Assembly: GCA_034401135.1 (NCBI GenBank)
Contig: JAWZSP010000006.1
Coordinates: 2,418,001-2,482,000 of the forward strand
Direction of reading: 5' to 3'
Source of the DNA: Volutella citrinella
Taxonomy: Eukaryota > Ascomycota > Sordariomycetes > Hypocreales > Nectriaceae
Length of the DNA: 64,000 nucleotides
Positions 21,133 through 31,820 of this stretch are shown here, in pieces (position 1 is the stretch's first letter; every line of letters starts with the position of its first letter). Below the pieces are notes generated by a model. The model did no database searches, was not told the origin of the DNA, and saw nothing but the letters and a program-made list of their open reading frames with translations. A program made the position numbers and the translations under genes.

Positions 21133-21440
21133 ATGTCACCAGAAAATACCACCACCGACCCGAGCCGCACCCCCAAGACCGAGAGTTTTGTGCGACCAGC
21201 CTATCGGTTTTGCGCTCTTCGGTCTCCAGAATGGCATCCCAACGAAGCCGGTTTGGGGGAAATCACCATAAGAGAAAGGCCAACAGAAAATACCACCACC
21301 CGCCCGCGCCGCACCCGCCCGAGCCGCACCCTCAAGCCAGAGTGTTTTATGCGGCCAGCCTACCCAATAATCCCAATACCTCCTCTTCGGTCGCCAGAAT
21401 GGCATCCCGACACAGCCGACTTCGAGGAAATCACCAGCTC
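21118..21440 (+). repeat. tandem duplication (~145-175 bp units) at the RCC1 gene 5' end
   Basis: Two diverged copies start at about 21118 and 21264 (ATCACCA...AGAGAAA...ACAGAAAATACCACCACC). Each ends with a segment coding LRSPEWHP and then GAAATCACCA. A third, truncated start (ATCACCAGCTCCAGAAA) follows at about 21430. Both copies stay in frame with the RCC1-repeat gene. Confidence 0.8.
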
Positions 21441-22890
21441 CAGAAAGCGCAAGATTTTGACTCACGAAGGGCGTGGCAAGGCGAGCAAGAGGACAAAAAC
21501 CCGTCAGACGCGGAAGCCTCAAGATACGCCCATCAACACGGCACCATCCCGCCCGCTGTCCATTTTCGCGTTTGGCACCGGCGAATGCGGAGAACTGGGC
21601 CTCGGGCCTGAAAAGTCGATAGCCAAGCGTCCATACTTCAATGCGTACCTCAACCCCAACGACCAGTCCGCATTCCACATCGTGCAATTTGCCTGTGGCG
21701 GGATGCACACCGTGGCCCTGACGGCAGACAACAAGATCGTCACCTGGGGCGTAAACGACAAGGGAGCTCTGGGCCGAGACACCGCGTGGGAGGGCGGTAT
21801 GCGCGACGTTGATGATGAAGCCGACAACGACGAGGTGGACATGAACCCTCGAGAGTCCACTCCCACCGAGATCCCACCGACCGCATTTCCAAAAGGCACA
21901 CGCTTTACGCAAGTTGCCGCCGGGGACAGCTGTAGCTTTGCACTGACAGATAAAGGCTTGGTGTATGGCTGGGGAACATTCATTGTAAGTTACAACATTC
22001 TACTCAACCCCTTTCCATGCTAACAATCTCGTTAGGACCCCAGCGGAAACGACAGCTTTGGCCACGACGAGAAGGGCGAGCTCATCGAGGTCCAGGCATC
22101 TCCTTGCCTCGTACGCGGACTCGAGAATATAACACAGGTTGTCTGCGGCTCCAACCACGCGATTGCTCTGGACGCCGCTGGAAACGTGTGGGCTTGGGGC
22201 CTCAACCACCAGAACCAACTTGGCGAGCCACACTCTCTGTCATCCCACCGAAATAACCTTATCCCCCACCGAGTGGAATTTTCGCGGAGCAAGGCACGCT
22301 ACATTGCCTCGGGGGCATATCACTCATTCGCAGTCGACGAGAGGGACAACGTGTGGTCATGGGGCTTGAACAGCTTCGGCCAAGCAGGAGATCCCAGCAA
22401 CGCAGGAGATCTGAATGCCGTACTCCCCCATCCCGTCAAGATTAGAGGCCTCTCTAGAAAGCATGTCACGGCAATCGACGCCGGGACCCATCATTCCGCC
22501 GCAGTGACAGCAACAGGGCAGTGCTTTGCCTGGGGACGCATTGACGGAGGACAGCTGGGCGTCCAGCTCTCCGAGGCCCAGATGAAAGACGCCAACATGG
22601 TCCGCTGTGATGACCTGGGCAAGCCTCGCATCTGTCTCGTCCCTACCCTGATGCCCGACATTGGCCGCGTTGTGGACGTCGCTTGCAGCACCGGACACAC
22701 TGTATTAGTCAACGAGGCGGGCGATGCATTTTCTACAGGCTTTGGGGATTGTTATCAGCTTGGAACCGGGGGCGACGACGACACGGTTGTGCCGGAAATG
22801 GTGAAGGCGAAACGGCTTCAGGGTATTCGCTTGACATTGGCTGGAACTGGCGGGCAGTATTCCATGGTGGCTGGTTATGCTACTGAATAG
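21133..22890 (+). CDS. RCC1-repeat protein, Ran GEF-like (568 aa, 2 exons)
   Basis: Exons 21133-21984 and 22036-22890; the 51-nt intron ends in TTAG and joins in phase 0. From about residue 140 there is a seven-bladed RCC1 propeller: FAFGTGECGELGLG, CGGMHTVALTADNKIVTWGVNDKGALGRD, GDSCSFALTDKGLVYGWG, CGSNHAIALDAAGNVWAWGLNHQNQLG, SGAYHSFAVDERDNVWSWGLNSFGQAG, AGTHHSAAVTATGQCFAWGRIDGGQLG and a final GTGGDDDTVVPEMV. Fungal orthologues (Pim1/Prp20) load GTP on Ran in the nucleus; the basic stretch SRKRK...KASKRTKTRQTRK near 113-135 is a likely NLS. The N-terminal 105 residues are odd: two diverged copies of an ENTTT...RPAY...LRSPEWHP unit replace the usual short basic tail. Divergence in blade 3 allows that this is a paralogue, not the essential GEF. 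Confidence 0.87.
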
Positions 22891-23860
22891 TTGGTGTGCT
22901 GAGTACTCGGTTCTTTAGGATGTTCATTAATTGGGTTTCATAGACATGGGGATATGTATGGCGCACGGTAATGAACAAGTGTCGATTATGGCCAGAAACA
23001 TATTCAATTATCGTGACATGATATTATTCAACAGATAGCAAGATGTGGGGCCTCATCTGCTACGTTGTCTCAGACCTGCAGTATCATGTCGACCTATAGG
23101 CCGCGTCTGCGGTGAAGAAATATGACCCATTTTAGTCTAGAAATGTCATCAAGTCGCCATCGTACTTCATAGTAGCTCCAGAGGCAAATCATCTCCAAAA
23201 TGGCGTTGCTTACTTTTTCCTTCACCGCAAGCGGAAGTCCAGGGATCAGACATGGGTCGGAGCAGGCATCAAAGACAAACAAGAATAGACAGAAAATCAG
23301 AAACGCTAGCACGGGACAAGAATGCTGACCATGGCCACGTTGGAATGTACGTTTCCGGTTAAACACCACACTACACTTGGCTAAAGACGCACGATGCTCC
23401 GGTTGCAGCGCTTGGCTCGTGGCCCATGGGACGGGTCTACCTTATGCATAAGCCAGGGGACGGATTGGTATCGACCAGGGTCGCAGTACCCAGCGCCACG
23501 GAGCCAGAGAATCCAACAGGCAAGGTCGTATGTTGGCCCAGCCACTCTGAACCCCCGCTTGCAGCCACGCTGGACAGGGAACCGATGCAGGGCAGCCATT
23601 TATTTACTGAGGCAAGCAAGCCCGGCCGGAGCAGGAAAGGAAATGAGGGGTAATTTTTTTTGGTCCAACTGCTCCCCTCGTCGCTGCCAGCCCTGCATCA
23701 TTCCCCCTTCCGTCCACACCGCCCCAGCGGCATCAACTGCTGCTGCATCACTGCATCTCTGTCTCAGCCAGCCCCTCTCCCGCGCAGTACTGCCTTTTGA
23801 CGTGTATTGTACTGTACTGTGTTGCGTCGTGCTGTGCTGCATCGTGTCTTGTCGCCAGAG
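22891..23860. other. intergenic, 0.97 kb, no gene seen
   Basis: No supportable frame. The last 200 bp are pyrimidine-rich with TGTACTGTACTGTG-like short repeats just upstream of the methyltransferase start. Confidence 0.6.
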
Positions 23861-25306
23861 ATGGACCTGGATCCCATGGCGGAGGCTGATGTGTGTTACA
23901 CCAAATGGATCCTGTTCCCTACTAACGCCGTGCCCGATTTGCTAATTCGCCCAAGGACACCGCCCACAGTTTCCAGAGCGAATCCACCATTGCCGTGTCT
24001 TCGCGGGAATTCGATTTCGAGCACCCCAAGACCATGGAGGTAACCACCAGCGATGGGCCCAGGCATCTCGCCGCAGACGACACCCGCAGCATGTCCAGCT
24101 CCATCCTCGACTACCGCCGCGAGAATGGCCGAACCTATCATGGGTACAAGGACGGAAGTACGTCGTCGACTTTGCATCTGATTCTGCCGCAGCATACTGA
24201 TTAATCCAGAGTACCCGTTCCCCAATGACATCCAGGAAAATGAACGGATGGGTAAGCAGAAGGAATCCAATCCCGGCGACTTGGGATCTCGTGTCTGATC
24301 ATGACGCTCCAGACTTGCAACACAACGTCTTCCTCCTGACGTTTGACAACAAACTAGGCCTGTGTCCCCTTAATATACCCGACGGAAAACCAAAAAGAGT
24401 CCTAGATGTCGGCACCGGCACGGGTGCCTGGGCCATGGATTTCGCAGACGAGCACCCAGAGTCCAAGGTCAGCATTGAAAGTGCCGCCGACCCCTTCAGC
24501 AGAATACTCAAAGCCGCAGGTTATCGGGTTCGATCTCTCTCCCATCCAGCCGAATTAGTGAGAAGTCCAAAGACCGCGCCTTGTCTGGGCCGTACTGAAC
24601 CCCGATGTGCAGCGTCCCCCCAAATGTCGAATTCTACGTCGATGACCTCGACGAGCCCTGGACATATGACCAGCCTTTCGACTACATTCACAGCAGAATG
24701 ATGACGTCTAGCATTGCAGACTGGACCAAGTATTTGACAGATATGTTCGAGTAAGACGTGTAAGCGGAAACCCAACGGTCCAACTGGCTAACTGATGCAG
24801 CAATCTCAACCCTGGTGGCTACGTCGAGCTACACGAGATGGACCTCGCCCTCGGATGCGACGACGACACACTTACCGACGACAGCCCACTCCTGAAGTGG
24901 CTAAGACTAATAGGAGAGGCCAGCCTCAAGCTAGGACGCCCATTCCAGCCAATGACGGAGCTCAAGAACCTGATGGCAGAAGTTGGCTTTGTCGATGTGG
25001 TGGAAACGAAGTTCCAGTGGCCTACAAATGACTGGCCCAAGGAGGGGAAGCACAAGGAGCTTGGCCTTTGGACTATTGAGAATACGCATTTTGGCCTCGA
25101 GGCCGTCACCATTGGGCCTTTGACCAGAGGGCACGGGTGGACAAAGAATGAGGTCACTGTTCTCCTAGCCCAGGTGCGAAAGGAGCTGATGAACCGTTCA
25201 ATCCACGCCTACTGGCCCATGTGAGTGTTCTTTGTTACCTACTATGGAACTCAACTAACTGTTGTGGGACAGTTACGCGATATATGGCAAGAAGCCAGAT
25301 GTTTAA
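23861..25306 (+). CDS. LaeA-like SAM-dependent methyltransferase (352 aa, 8 exons)
   Basis: Exons 23861-23890, 23956-24157, 24210-24251, 24313-24467, 24520-24557, 24613-24750, 24801-25220 and 25273-25306; phases all agree. Class I fold: ILDYRRENGRTYHGYKDGKYPFPNDIQENERMD leader, SAM motif I VLDVGTGTGAWAMDFADEHP (Asp123-Gly129), VIGFDLSPIQPNYVPPNVEF, DDLDEPWTYDQPFDYIHSRMM and NLNPGGYVELHEMD. This is the large fungal TAM/LaeA-like family; LaeA itself regulates secondary metabolism from the nucleus, but most paralogues are uncharacterised. The weakest junction is the first: the acceptor AAG before 23956 follows GCTAAT at a good distance, but CAG before 23977 is also in phase. I see no adjacent biosynthetic backbone gene that would define a pathway. 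Confidence 0.88.
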
Positions 25307-25793
25307 ACCCGACTTGGCTCTATCTCACATGAGCCGCACAAAGTTCAACCCTCTGACCAGTTTCGCGAATTGCCCATGGCACTTGGATGATGATAAAGGA
25401 GCAAAGTCAGGGGCAAGCCCAGACATTGACTATTTACTTACACTGGCCCACAGCCGCCAACGAGACCAAATGATACCAAAGCGCAGATACAAAGATGACC
25501 GTCAGGACACGGTACATTTGGCGAATCAGGAGTAACCTCGCTAATTGAATGAATAAAGATGGCACAAGCATGCCGAATTCCACGAAACTGAAGTCACGCC
25601 TACATTCAAGGTCAACCGTCAACGTAACAGCTATGCATGTATTTCTCTATCTCTGCGCGACACTTTGGGCCCCAGGCCTCAGGCCCTTCTACAAAAGACA
25701 ACTTCAGACCAGAATCATAAGGAAAATGGGAGCTTCAAATGCTCGGGCGGGAAGCTGTGCCAGACTCTCTGAGCAGCGAGCTCTATTGGCAAA
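25307..25793. other. intergenic between convergent genes, 0.49 kb
   Basis: 3' flanks of the methyltransferase and of the secreted protein gene on the other strand. No gene seen. Confidence 0.6.
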
Positions 25794-27548
25794 TTACCAG
25801 CATGGCCAGCCCTTGGAGTTGCGGTCTCCTCGCTGGACGCCGCTCAGGAAGGTCTTGACGTCAGGGCAAACCTGGATATTGAAGAAGCCGGCAGTGCGGA
25901 TGCCCTTGGAAAGGTTCAAGCTATTGCCATCGGCGGCGTTGCCAGCCTGGAAGGCCTGGACAGCAGATGGGCCTTTACCGGTGTTTGTGTTGCCGTTCTG
26001 GACATACCAGTCCCAAGATCTGTGATAAGTATGAGTCTGATGATTCGACCAAGTGCTTTTCTTCGTGGATAGACTTACGACTCGACAATCATGCCCTTGC
26101 TGATGCCACCCCACTTTGAGCCGTCGAGCTGGTCGATTCCTGGCAGGCTCTGGGCGACCTGGAAGTTGCGAGGGATGTGAATGAGGTAGTACTGCTCGTT
26201 GTTGTAGCAGTGGTTGGATATCTTGGCCGTGGCCTCGAGCATGACGGACTCAACTTGGGCAGGGAAGCCGCTGGTGCAAGGGATCCCGGGAACCTTGCTA
26301 CATTTCGCCTTCTGTCAGGACTCTGTAATACCACGTGGGCTGATGGACCTACAGAACAATGGGGGTGATATCCTGGGGGCTGACAGCCCAGGCCTGGGGG
26401 ATCATGTAGCCGTAGAGTAGGGCCTCAACCTGGGCGAGGACCTCCTGGTTGGTGATGGAGAGCTGCTTGATGGCGACTCCGTAGTTGATCATGCCGAGAA
26501 GTGTGTTGATGCTGTCCTTCTGGCCACTGAACAGAGCCGTGTTCATCTCAGCCATGTAAGACCGCCAGACCTTGGTGACTTGGCCGAGGAAGGCGTTGAG
26601 GTCGGCCTGGATTCCCCAGTTCTGGGTTTGGCTGTGCACAGAGTCATTAGGATGCCTTTCTCGGCCGTGCTTTGCTTTTCCATGCATACAATGGGACTCG
26701 GGAGACCTACGCCGGCAAGTGTCTGCTTGCAATAGTGATGGACTGGCTGACGATGGTGTTGTAGGCATCCTTGAGCTCTCCAACGTGATCGAGCTTCTGC
26801 CTCTCGAAGAGCTTCTTCATGTCTAATTCGAGAAAAGTCAGTGGGTTCAATGGTGTAGGAAGTATCGGGCTGTGATGTACTGACAGTCGTTCCAAATACC
26901 GGCATAGAACAGGCCGGTCATGATGCCAAGAACGTCGAGGGCGATTTTGAAGGCGTCGAGTGGGATAGTCTTCTTGGGCGAGAAGACGCCCTGGAAGTTG
27001 GAGATGCCCGCTGAAAGCAGCTGCTGGACATCGTTCAGGTTGTCGTGGATAGTCTGGTGGACCTGTTTTGCAGCGCATCAGTGCTGTGTGCGGCACGGGG
27101 GTGTTTTGGGGGTGCATCGACGAACATTGTGGAGCTGAACGAAGCTGTTCATGAGAACATAGGCGGCCGGGACCTCGACATCACCTTTGGTGGTGAACTG
27201 GTCACCGCAGTGGCCCAGTGTCTGGATACAGTTGGACAGCGATCCAAAGGTGCCGCACTCCCACAGCTGGGGCCCGTTGAACTGGTGGGAGAGGTAAGAC
27301 GTGAAGTTGAGGTTCTCTCCGTCCTTTTTGCCGCCCTCCCACTTGGACTTGACCCAGAGGAAGGCGTCACCTGCGGCTGTGTCCTTCCAGATCTGCTCGA
27401 CGGGCCTAGTGATGGAAGTGCTAGCACATCTGGCCTTTGCAAAGCTCTTGTCGGTGGGGAAGAGGACTCGCTTCCAGGGAGTGGTGTGGGCAGGGAGAGC
27501 ATTGGCCCCGACAGCCAAGGCTGCGACGGCGATGGCTTGGAAGTGCAT
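25794..27548 (-). CDS. secreted protein of unknown function (478 aa, 6 exons)
   Basis: Exons 27548-27126, 27062-26885, 26822-26711, 26631-26353, 26297-26079 and 26019-25794, all GT-AG and in phase. N-terminal signal peptide MHFQAIAVAALAVGANALP with likely cleavage after ANA. The body is largely helical with few Cys: WECGTFGSLSNCIQTLGHCG near residues 95-115, PGIPC and SNHCYNNEQYYLIHIP later, and a C-terminal VQNGNTNTGKGPSAVQAF and NIQVCPDVKTFL. No catalytic motif or named domain is recognised. The layout (signal peptide, extended helical domain, Cys-containing C-terminal part, many introns) is like that of the secreted protein at 31821-33328, although the sequences are not clearly alignable by eye. 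A role outside the cell is all that can be inferred. Confidence 0.85.
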
Positions 27549-27666
27549 CGTGCTATTTACAAGAGGGGGCGGATGAAACGAGAAGAATGTGCGAGGAGGA
27601 GGATGTCTTGGACTGTGGTGGTGAGAACTGGATGCTTGTTGTGTCAAACTGATCTGGCCTGACCTC

Positions 27667-27673
27667 TTTTATA
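27667..27673 (-). promoter_or_regulatory. TATA box of the 478-aa secreted-protein gene
   Basis: TATAAAA on the minus strand, 119 bp upstream of the ATG. Strong TATA boxes are typical of highly induced secreted-protein genes. Confidence 0.6.
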
Positions 27674-28506
27674 ATTACTTGGGCTTGATGCAAGCAAAGT
27701 ACTATTCTCGAAGTTTCAATAGAAAAATCTCATATCCTCTCAAGTACAGTGAGGATTCGTCTCGCGGCCGCCTCGCGGCTTGTCCAGCAGCCCTAGATAT
27801 CCAACGGAAGCACCAGCGACACGCACGTGCAATACAGCCTGGGTGCATTTCGTGATGGTGACAATCTAGAATCAAGTTAAAGCGAGTGTAACACCCCTAT
27901 CCGATTAAAAATAGTCCCCTCGGTGCGCTATGACCGCCATGATAGGTTTCAAAACGGGCCGCGCGGAGCTAAATAACCGAGGAGTAGGATGCCTCAAACA
28001 CCATGTGATGATAGCGCCTGACAGCTGATGACGTCGCGATGGCAGGGTGCACATGTTTCAACACGCACACCGATGCCAAGAGCGGTAAGGATGGTGCTCT
28101 AGAAGGATTGATATCGATTTGCAGCTTGGCAGCAATCTGATGACATCTCGGGCCTGTTTCAAAGCATGGGTTGACAAGCGAGAAGCTGAACATAGGGCGG
28201 CCGCCCCCCGGAATCCCTCTGCTGTCAGTATCCACAATATACAGGCATGGCCGGGGCCATTATGTATTGGGGATGGGCAGGTTAGCTATTGATTGGACGA
28301 TTTGGTATTAATAGGCCTGGTTGGGCTACACGTGGGTGTCTGACGAAGAGAAGCGGATGAGAACTTTGAGATGGTGTACTGCTGTCGTGGCCATTGCTCT
28401 GCTCAGACAACGCGTGGACAGGAGAGGACGACAGCTGGGTATCTTCTTCTCCTCGGACCATTTACTCCCCTCGCGTTTTGAACGGAGACGCACCATGTGG
28501 GAGGTG

Positions 28507-28514
28507 TATATAAA
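28507..28514 (+). promoter_or_regulatory. TATA box of small secreted-protein gene
   Basis: TATATAAA, 131 bp upstream of the ATG at 28645. Confidence 0.65.
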
Positions 28515-28644
28515 TGGATGTGCACCTTGCATCATCTCTCGAGCAGCTGCAGACTCATCTACGCCGAGCACCAGCATTGATAGAGCCTCCAGCTCAACAA
28601 TCATTTGACAATTCTACCATCTCATATTCCAAAACCTCTTCACT

Positions 28645-29181
28645 ATGGTGCACCTCTCCTCCCTGATGCTGCTGGCGGCAAGCCTCTGCAGCGTCGACGC
28701 GGCCAGCATCTTCAAGCGCCAGTCTGACACGACCGAATACGACTTTGTCAACTTCTACTCCGACTACCGGTGCAAGAAACCGCTGGGCCAGTGGATCGGA
28801 CCCGGCGGAAGACCCGTGGACCTACCCAAGGCGTCGTGGCCCGGCAACGACATCGTCATCCAGTCGATTGCCATCCCCCCCTTTACGCACGCAACCTCGT
28901 TTTCCATCAACGGCTGGCAGGTCTACCAGACGATAGGCATGTGCCCGACCAGGAATTCTCTCCCTGAGCCCCATGAGCTACCGAGTCCCGAGGGCTTTGA
29001 GTGCTACGGCATGACGTCGACGGTCAAGAAGGTCGAGTTCTGGACGGAGCAGTGCGTCGTGAGCATGCTCACGCAGCCCAAGGGTGGCACCCAGGTCACA
29101 CATGCCAAGCCCCCAACCACTACCAGCAGCAAGGCGCCTACCGCCAGCAGCAGCAAGGTGCCAACCAAGAACAGTGGTTAG
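28645..29181 (+). CDS. small secreted protein with Ser/Thr-rich tail (178 aa)
   Basis: Single exon. Signal peptide MVHLSSLMLLAASLCSVDA, followed by ASIFKR, a Kex2-like dibasic site at about residues 24-25. The mature part holds four Cys (YRCKK, MCPTRN, FECYG, EQCVV), a spacing compatible with two disulfides. The last 30 residues are a Thr/Ser/Lys/Pro tract (TTTSSKAPTASSSKVPTKNSG) likely to be O-glycosylated. There is no hydrophobic C-terminus for a GPI anchor. Small size, secretion, Cys content and a strong TATA box fit an effector-like or wall-associated protein, but no family is recognised. Confidence 0.85.
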   Translation: MVHLSSLMLLAASLCSVDAASIFKRQSDTTEYDFVNFYSDYRCKKPLGQWIGPGGRPVDLPKASWPGNDIVIQSIAIPPFTHATSFSINGWQVYQTIGMCPTRNSLPEPHELPSPEGFECYGMTSTVKKVEFWTEQCVVSMLTQPKGGTQVTHAKPPTTTSSKAPTASSSKVPTKNSG

Positions 29182-30000
29182 GGAGGAGCCTATGAACATG
29201 GTGCCCTGGCAGTGTCTGCTTGTTTGTTTGTTTTTTCTTCATCTTTTGTGTTTCCTTTGTTTCATTCTCTTTCGGATATTAATAGGGGATAGTCATGAGA
29301 TGAAGTCTGTTGATCTATTCACCGTTGTGTCGCGCTGTTAGGCGTCAAGTTTGAGAATATGAATGAATGGAAATAGATTCCTCAGTTTCGAAGCTGAGGT
29401 CGTTGAAATTGAATTCTTAGAGCATCACCAGGCTCCACCCGATCACATCCGTAGTATTCGCCGATTGAAGGGAATTGGTTGCACCGTCATGTTCCATCCT
29501 CTGTAATCCATGGATCCCTGATGCTCATCCACTTCCACTGTAGCGGCCTGTATAATAGCGGGCGTCCATTGACCAATGAAGCAGCGCCAATTAGCCATGA
29601 CACTGCCAAGACTGCCAGCGGCACCCACAACTCCCCTGTACCTTCCAAACTTATTCAGTGCACCCACTGAGCTGGCATCAACACTCACTCGGCAGTGCAT
29701 CGCCCTGCTTCAAGATTGATTGCATGTCGCCAGAGGTTCAATTACCCCATCATCTCGATGCGCCACCAAACTAAATTTGTGCCGTTACACGTTGTCGTTT
29801 GCCTTGAGCCTGAGAATGTGACGCAATCCCGTTGATGGCGCCTTCCATCCAGGGCTGTGGTTCCTGCTTATGCGCCACCCAATCTTGTCAGCCACCAAAC
29901 ACGACTTGTATATTTTCCAGCTACCAGCCCAGCCGCCTTCAACTACAATCTCACTCAGCTCCCTCACCGCACCCCCTCGACGACTCGTCACCCCGTCGCC
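29182..30000. other. intergenic, 0.8 kb, no gene seen
   Basis: 3' flank of the small secreted-protein gene and promoter/leader of the P450 gene. The upstream frame extension of the P450 is pyrimidine-rich and not protein-like. Confidence 0.6.
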
Positions 30001-31630
30001 ATGTCCCTAGATACCAGCGACCCCAGGTTCATCGCCGTCATCACCGGCATCGTCGTCGCCTTGAGCTACTTGGCCTCCCGTCGGTTGTTCAGTCACGATG
30101 CTCGAGAGCCGCCGCTGGCCCCCCAGGCCATTCCCCTCATCGGCCACATCGTCGGCCTATCGAAACGCTCATTCAATTACTCTGTCGATCTCAGCAGGCA
30201 GATCAGGGCTCCCATCTTCACCATGCCCCTGCCTGGCCAGAAGATGTATGTCGTCACGGCCCCAGACCTCGTCCAAAAGATCCAGAAGCAGCACAAGACG
30301 CTCGCATTCCCGCCCATCCAAGGCAAGTTCGCATGCAGAGTTTGCGGCACCAGCAAGGTGACGCGAGACATCATGGCCATCAACATCAACGGCGACGAGG
30401 GCGACCATGGCTTGTCCATTGAAGGCCACAACGCCTTCCAAAACGCCCTCCGACCGGGCGAGGGCCTGGATGAGATGAACCGCCGCATGCTGAGACACGT
30501 AGGCGACTCACTTGATCAGCTGCAGCCCGCCAGGGGTAGCCACCGAAAGATTGGTCTATCTAGCTGGTTGCGGGAGGCCATCACCCTGGCTACAACAAAG
30601 TCTGTCTACGGCCCCAAGAACCCGTTTGACGACAGAGCCATCCGCGATGCTTTCTGGTGGGTGCTGTCTCTCTAGCCCAGTCCAACGGCTCGCTTACAAT
30701 TCTAGGGAGTTTGAGAATGGCCTCATGGCCATTTTGATAGGCATACTTCCATCAATAACAGCCCGAAAGCCCATCGCTGCCCGCACCAAGGTCTCTGATG
30801 CATTCGAACAGTATTACCGGGGTGATGGCATCAAGGAAGCGTCCATCCTTACCCAGATGCGGTTCAAGGTCGCCACAGGCAACAAGGTCCCAGTAGAAGA
30901 TATTGGCCGCTTTGAGGTAGGAGGCTCGATTGCCATCCTAGTCAACACGGTGCCCGCGGCCTTTTGGAGCCTCTTCCTGATCCATTCACACCCCGGTCTT
31001 CTGGAGGAGCTGCGCCGAGAGGTCGACGCTTGTATCGAATCCTCAGCCCAGGATGGCCAGAATATCAAAAGGCTGAGCATCACGACTCTGAAGAAGAGCT
31101 GCCCTCTGCTCCTCTCGTCTTATCAGGAAACCCTTCGCTACGCAGCGATGGGCACGTCGGTCCGGGAAGTGATGGAAGACACACTCCTTGACCAGTATCT
31201 CCTCAAGAAGGGAGCCATGATCCAGATGCCCAGCCGCGTCATTCACCAAGACACGGAACTCTGGGGACCCAATGCCTCCGAGTTCAACCCGCAAAGGTTC
31301 CTGCTCGAGGAGAAGAAGAACCGCCCCAGCGACACCTGTTTCCGCGCCTTTGGTGGTGGCAAGACGCTATGCCCCGGACGCCACTTTGCTACCAACGAGG
31401 TCCTCGCCGTCGTTGCTGTCATGATTGCGAGGTTCGATATTGAACCTGTGGGCGGCGAGTGGAAGGCCCCGACGACGGCCAACACCAATGCCGCGGCCGT
31501 CATCATGGAGCCAGACGAGGACATTGAGGTCGAGATTAGGGGTCGAGAGGGTTTTGACGGAGCAGAATGGATCATTGATTTGGACGGATCTGGTGAGGTT
31601 TTTGCAATGGTCACGGAAGATAGGCAATAG
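30001..31630 (+). CDS. cytochrome P450 monooxygenase (526 aa, 2 exons)
   Basis: Exons 30001-30656 and 30706-31630. An N-terminal membrane anchor at about residues 10-28 (FIAVITGIVVALSYLAS) is followed by the hinge PPLAPQAIPLIGHI. ExxR is YQETLRY (Glu360, Arg363). The heme-binding loop is FGGGKTLCPGRHF with Cys441 as axial ligand. The I-helix region, GGSIAILVNTVPAAFW, lacks the usual (A/G)Gx(D/E)T motif, a trait of CYP7/CYP8-related fungal P450s; those either hydroxylate steroid-like substrates or act as isomerases without needing proton delivery. ER-membrane location is expected. No reductase or biosynthetic core gene lies nearby, so the substrate is unknown. The start has a good context (GTCGCCATG); upstream frame extensions lack similarity. 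Confidence 0.92.
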
Positions 31631-31820
31631 CAGCATGATGGAAAGTATGTCGGAGACAAGGAAGAAACGTCTGTCTAACCTTTGTTCTCCATCCGAAATT
31701 TTGAGAAATAGATGCCATATAAAAACTTTAGAACTAGATGAAGGGATGGGTGGTTGGGATAAGGCCACGAAATAAGTCAACTCCATCCGCATTCAGCGAC
31801 GATTACGCCACAGTCCAGTT

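Larger units (their letters stand above)
27549..28644. other. divergent promoter region of two secreted-protein genes, 1.1 kb
   Basis: Lies between the starts of the 478-aa and the 178-aa secreted-protein genes, which are divergent; each has its own TATA box at the expected distance. No gene inside. Confidence 0.6.

Noticed and set aside
20907..21611. 234-codon frame overlapping the RCC1 gene start
   Set aside because: Out of frame with the RCC1 propeller; low-complexity His/Pro/Arg product caused by the repeat.
21136..21912. 258-codon minus-strand frame opposite the RCC1 gene
   Set aside because: Its repeats simply mirror the tandem duplication on the coding strand.
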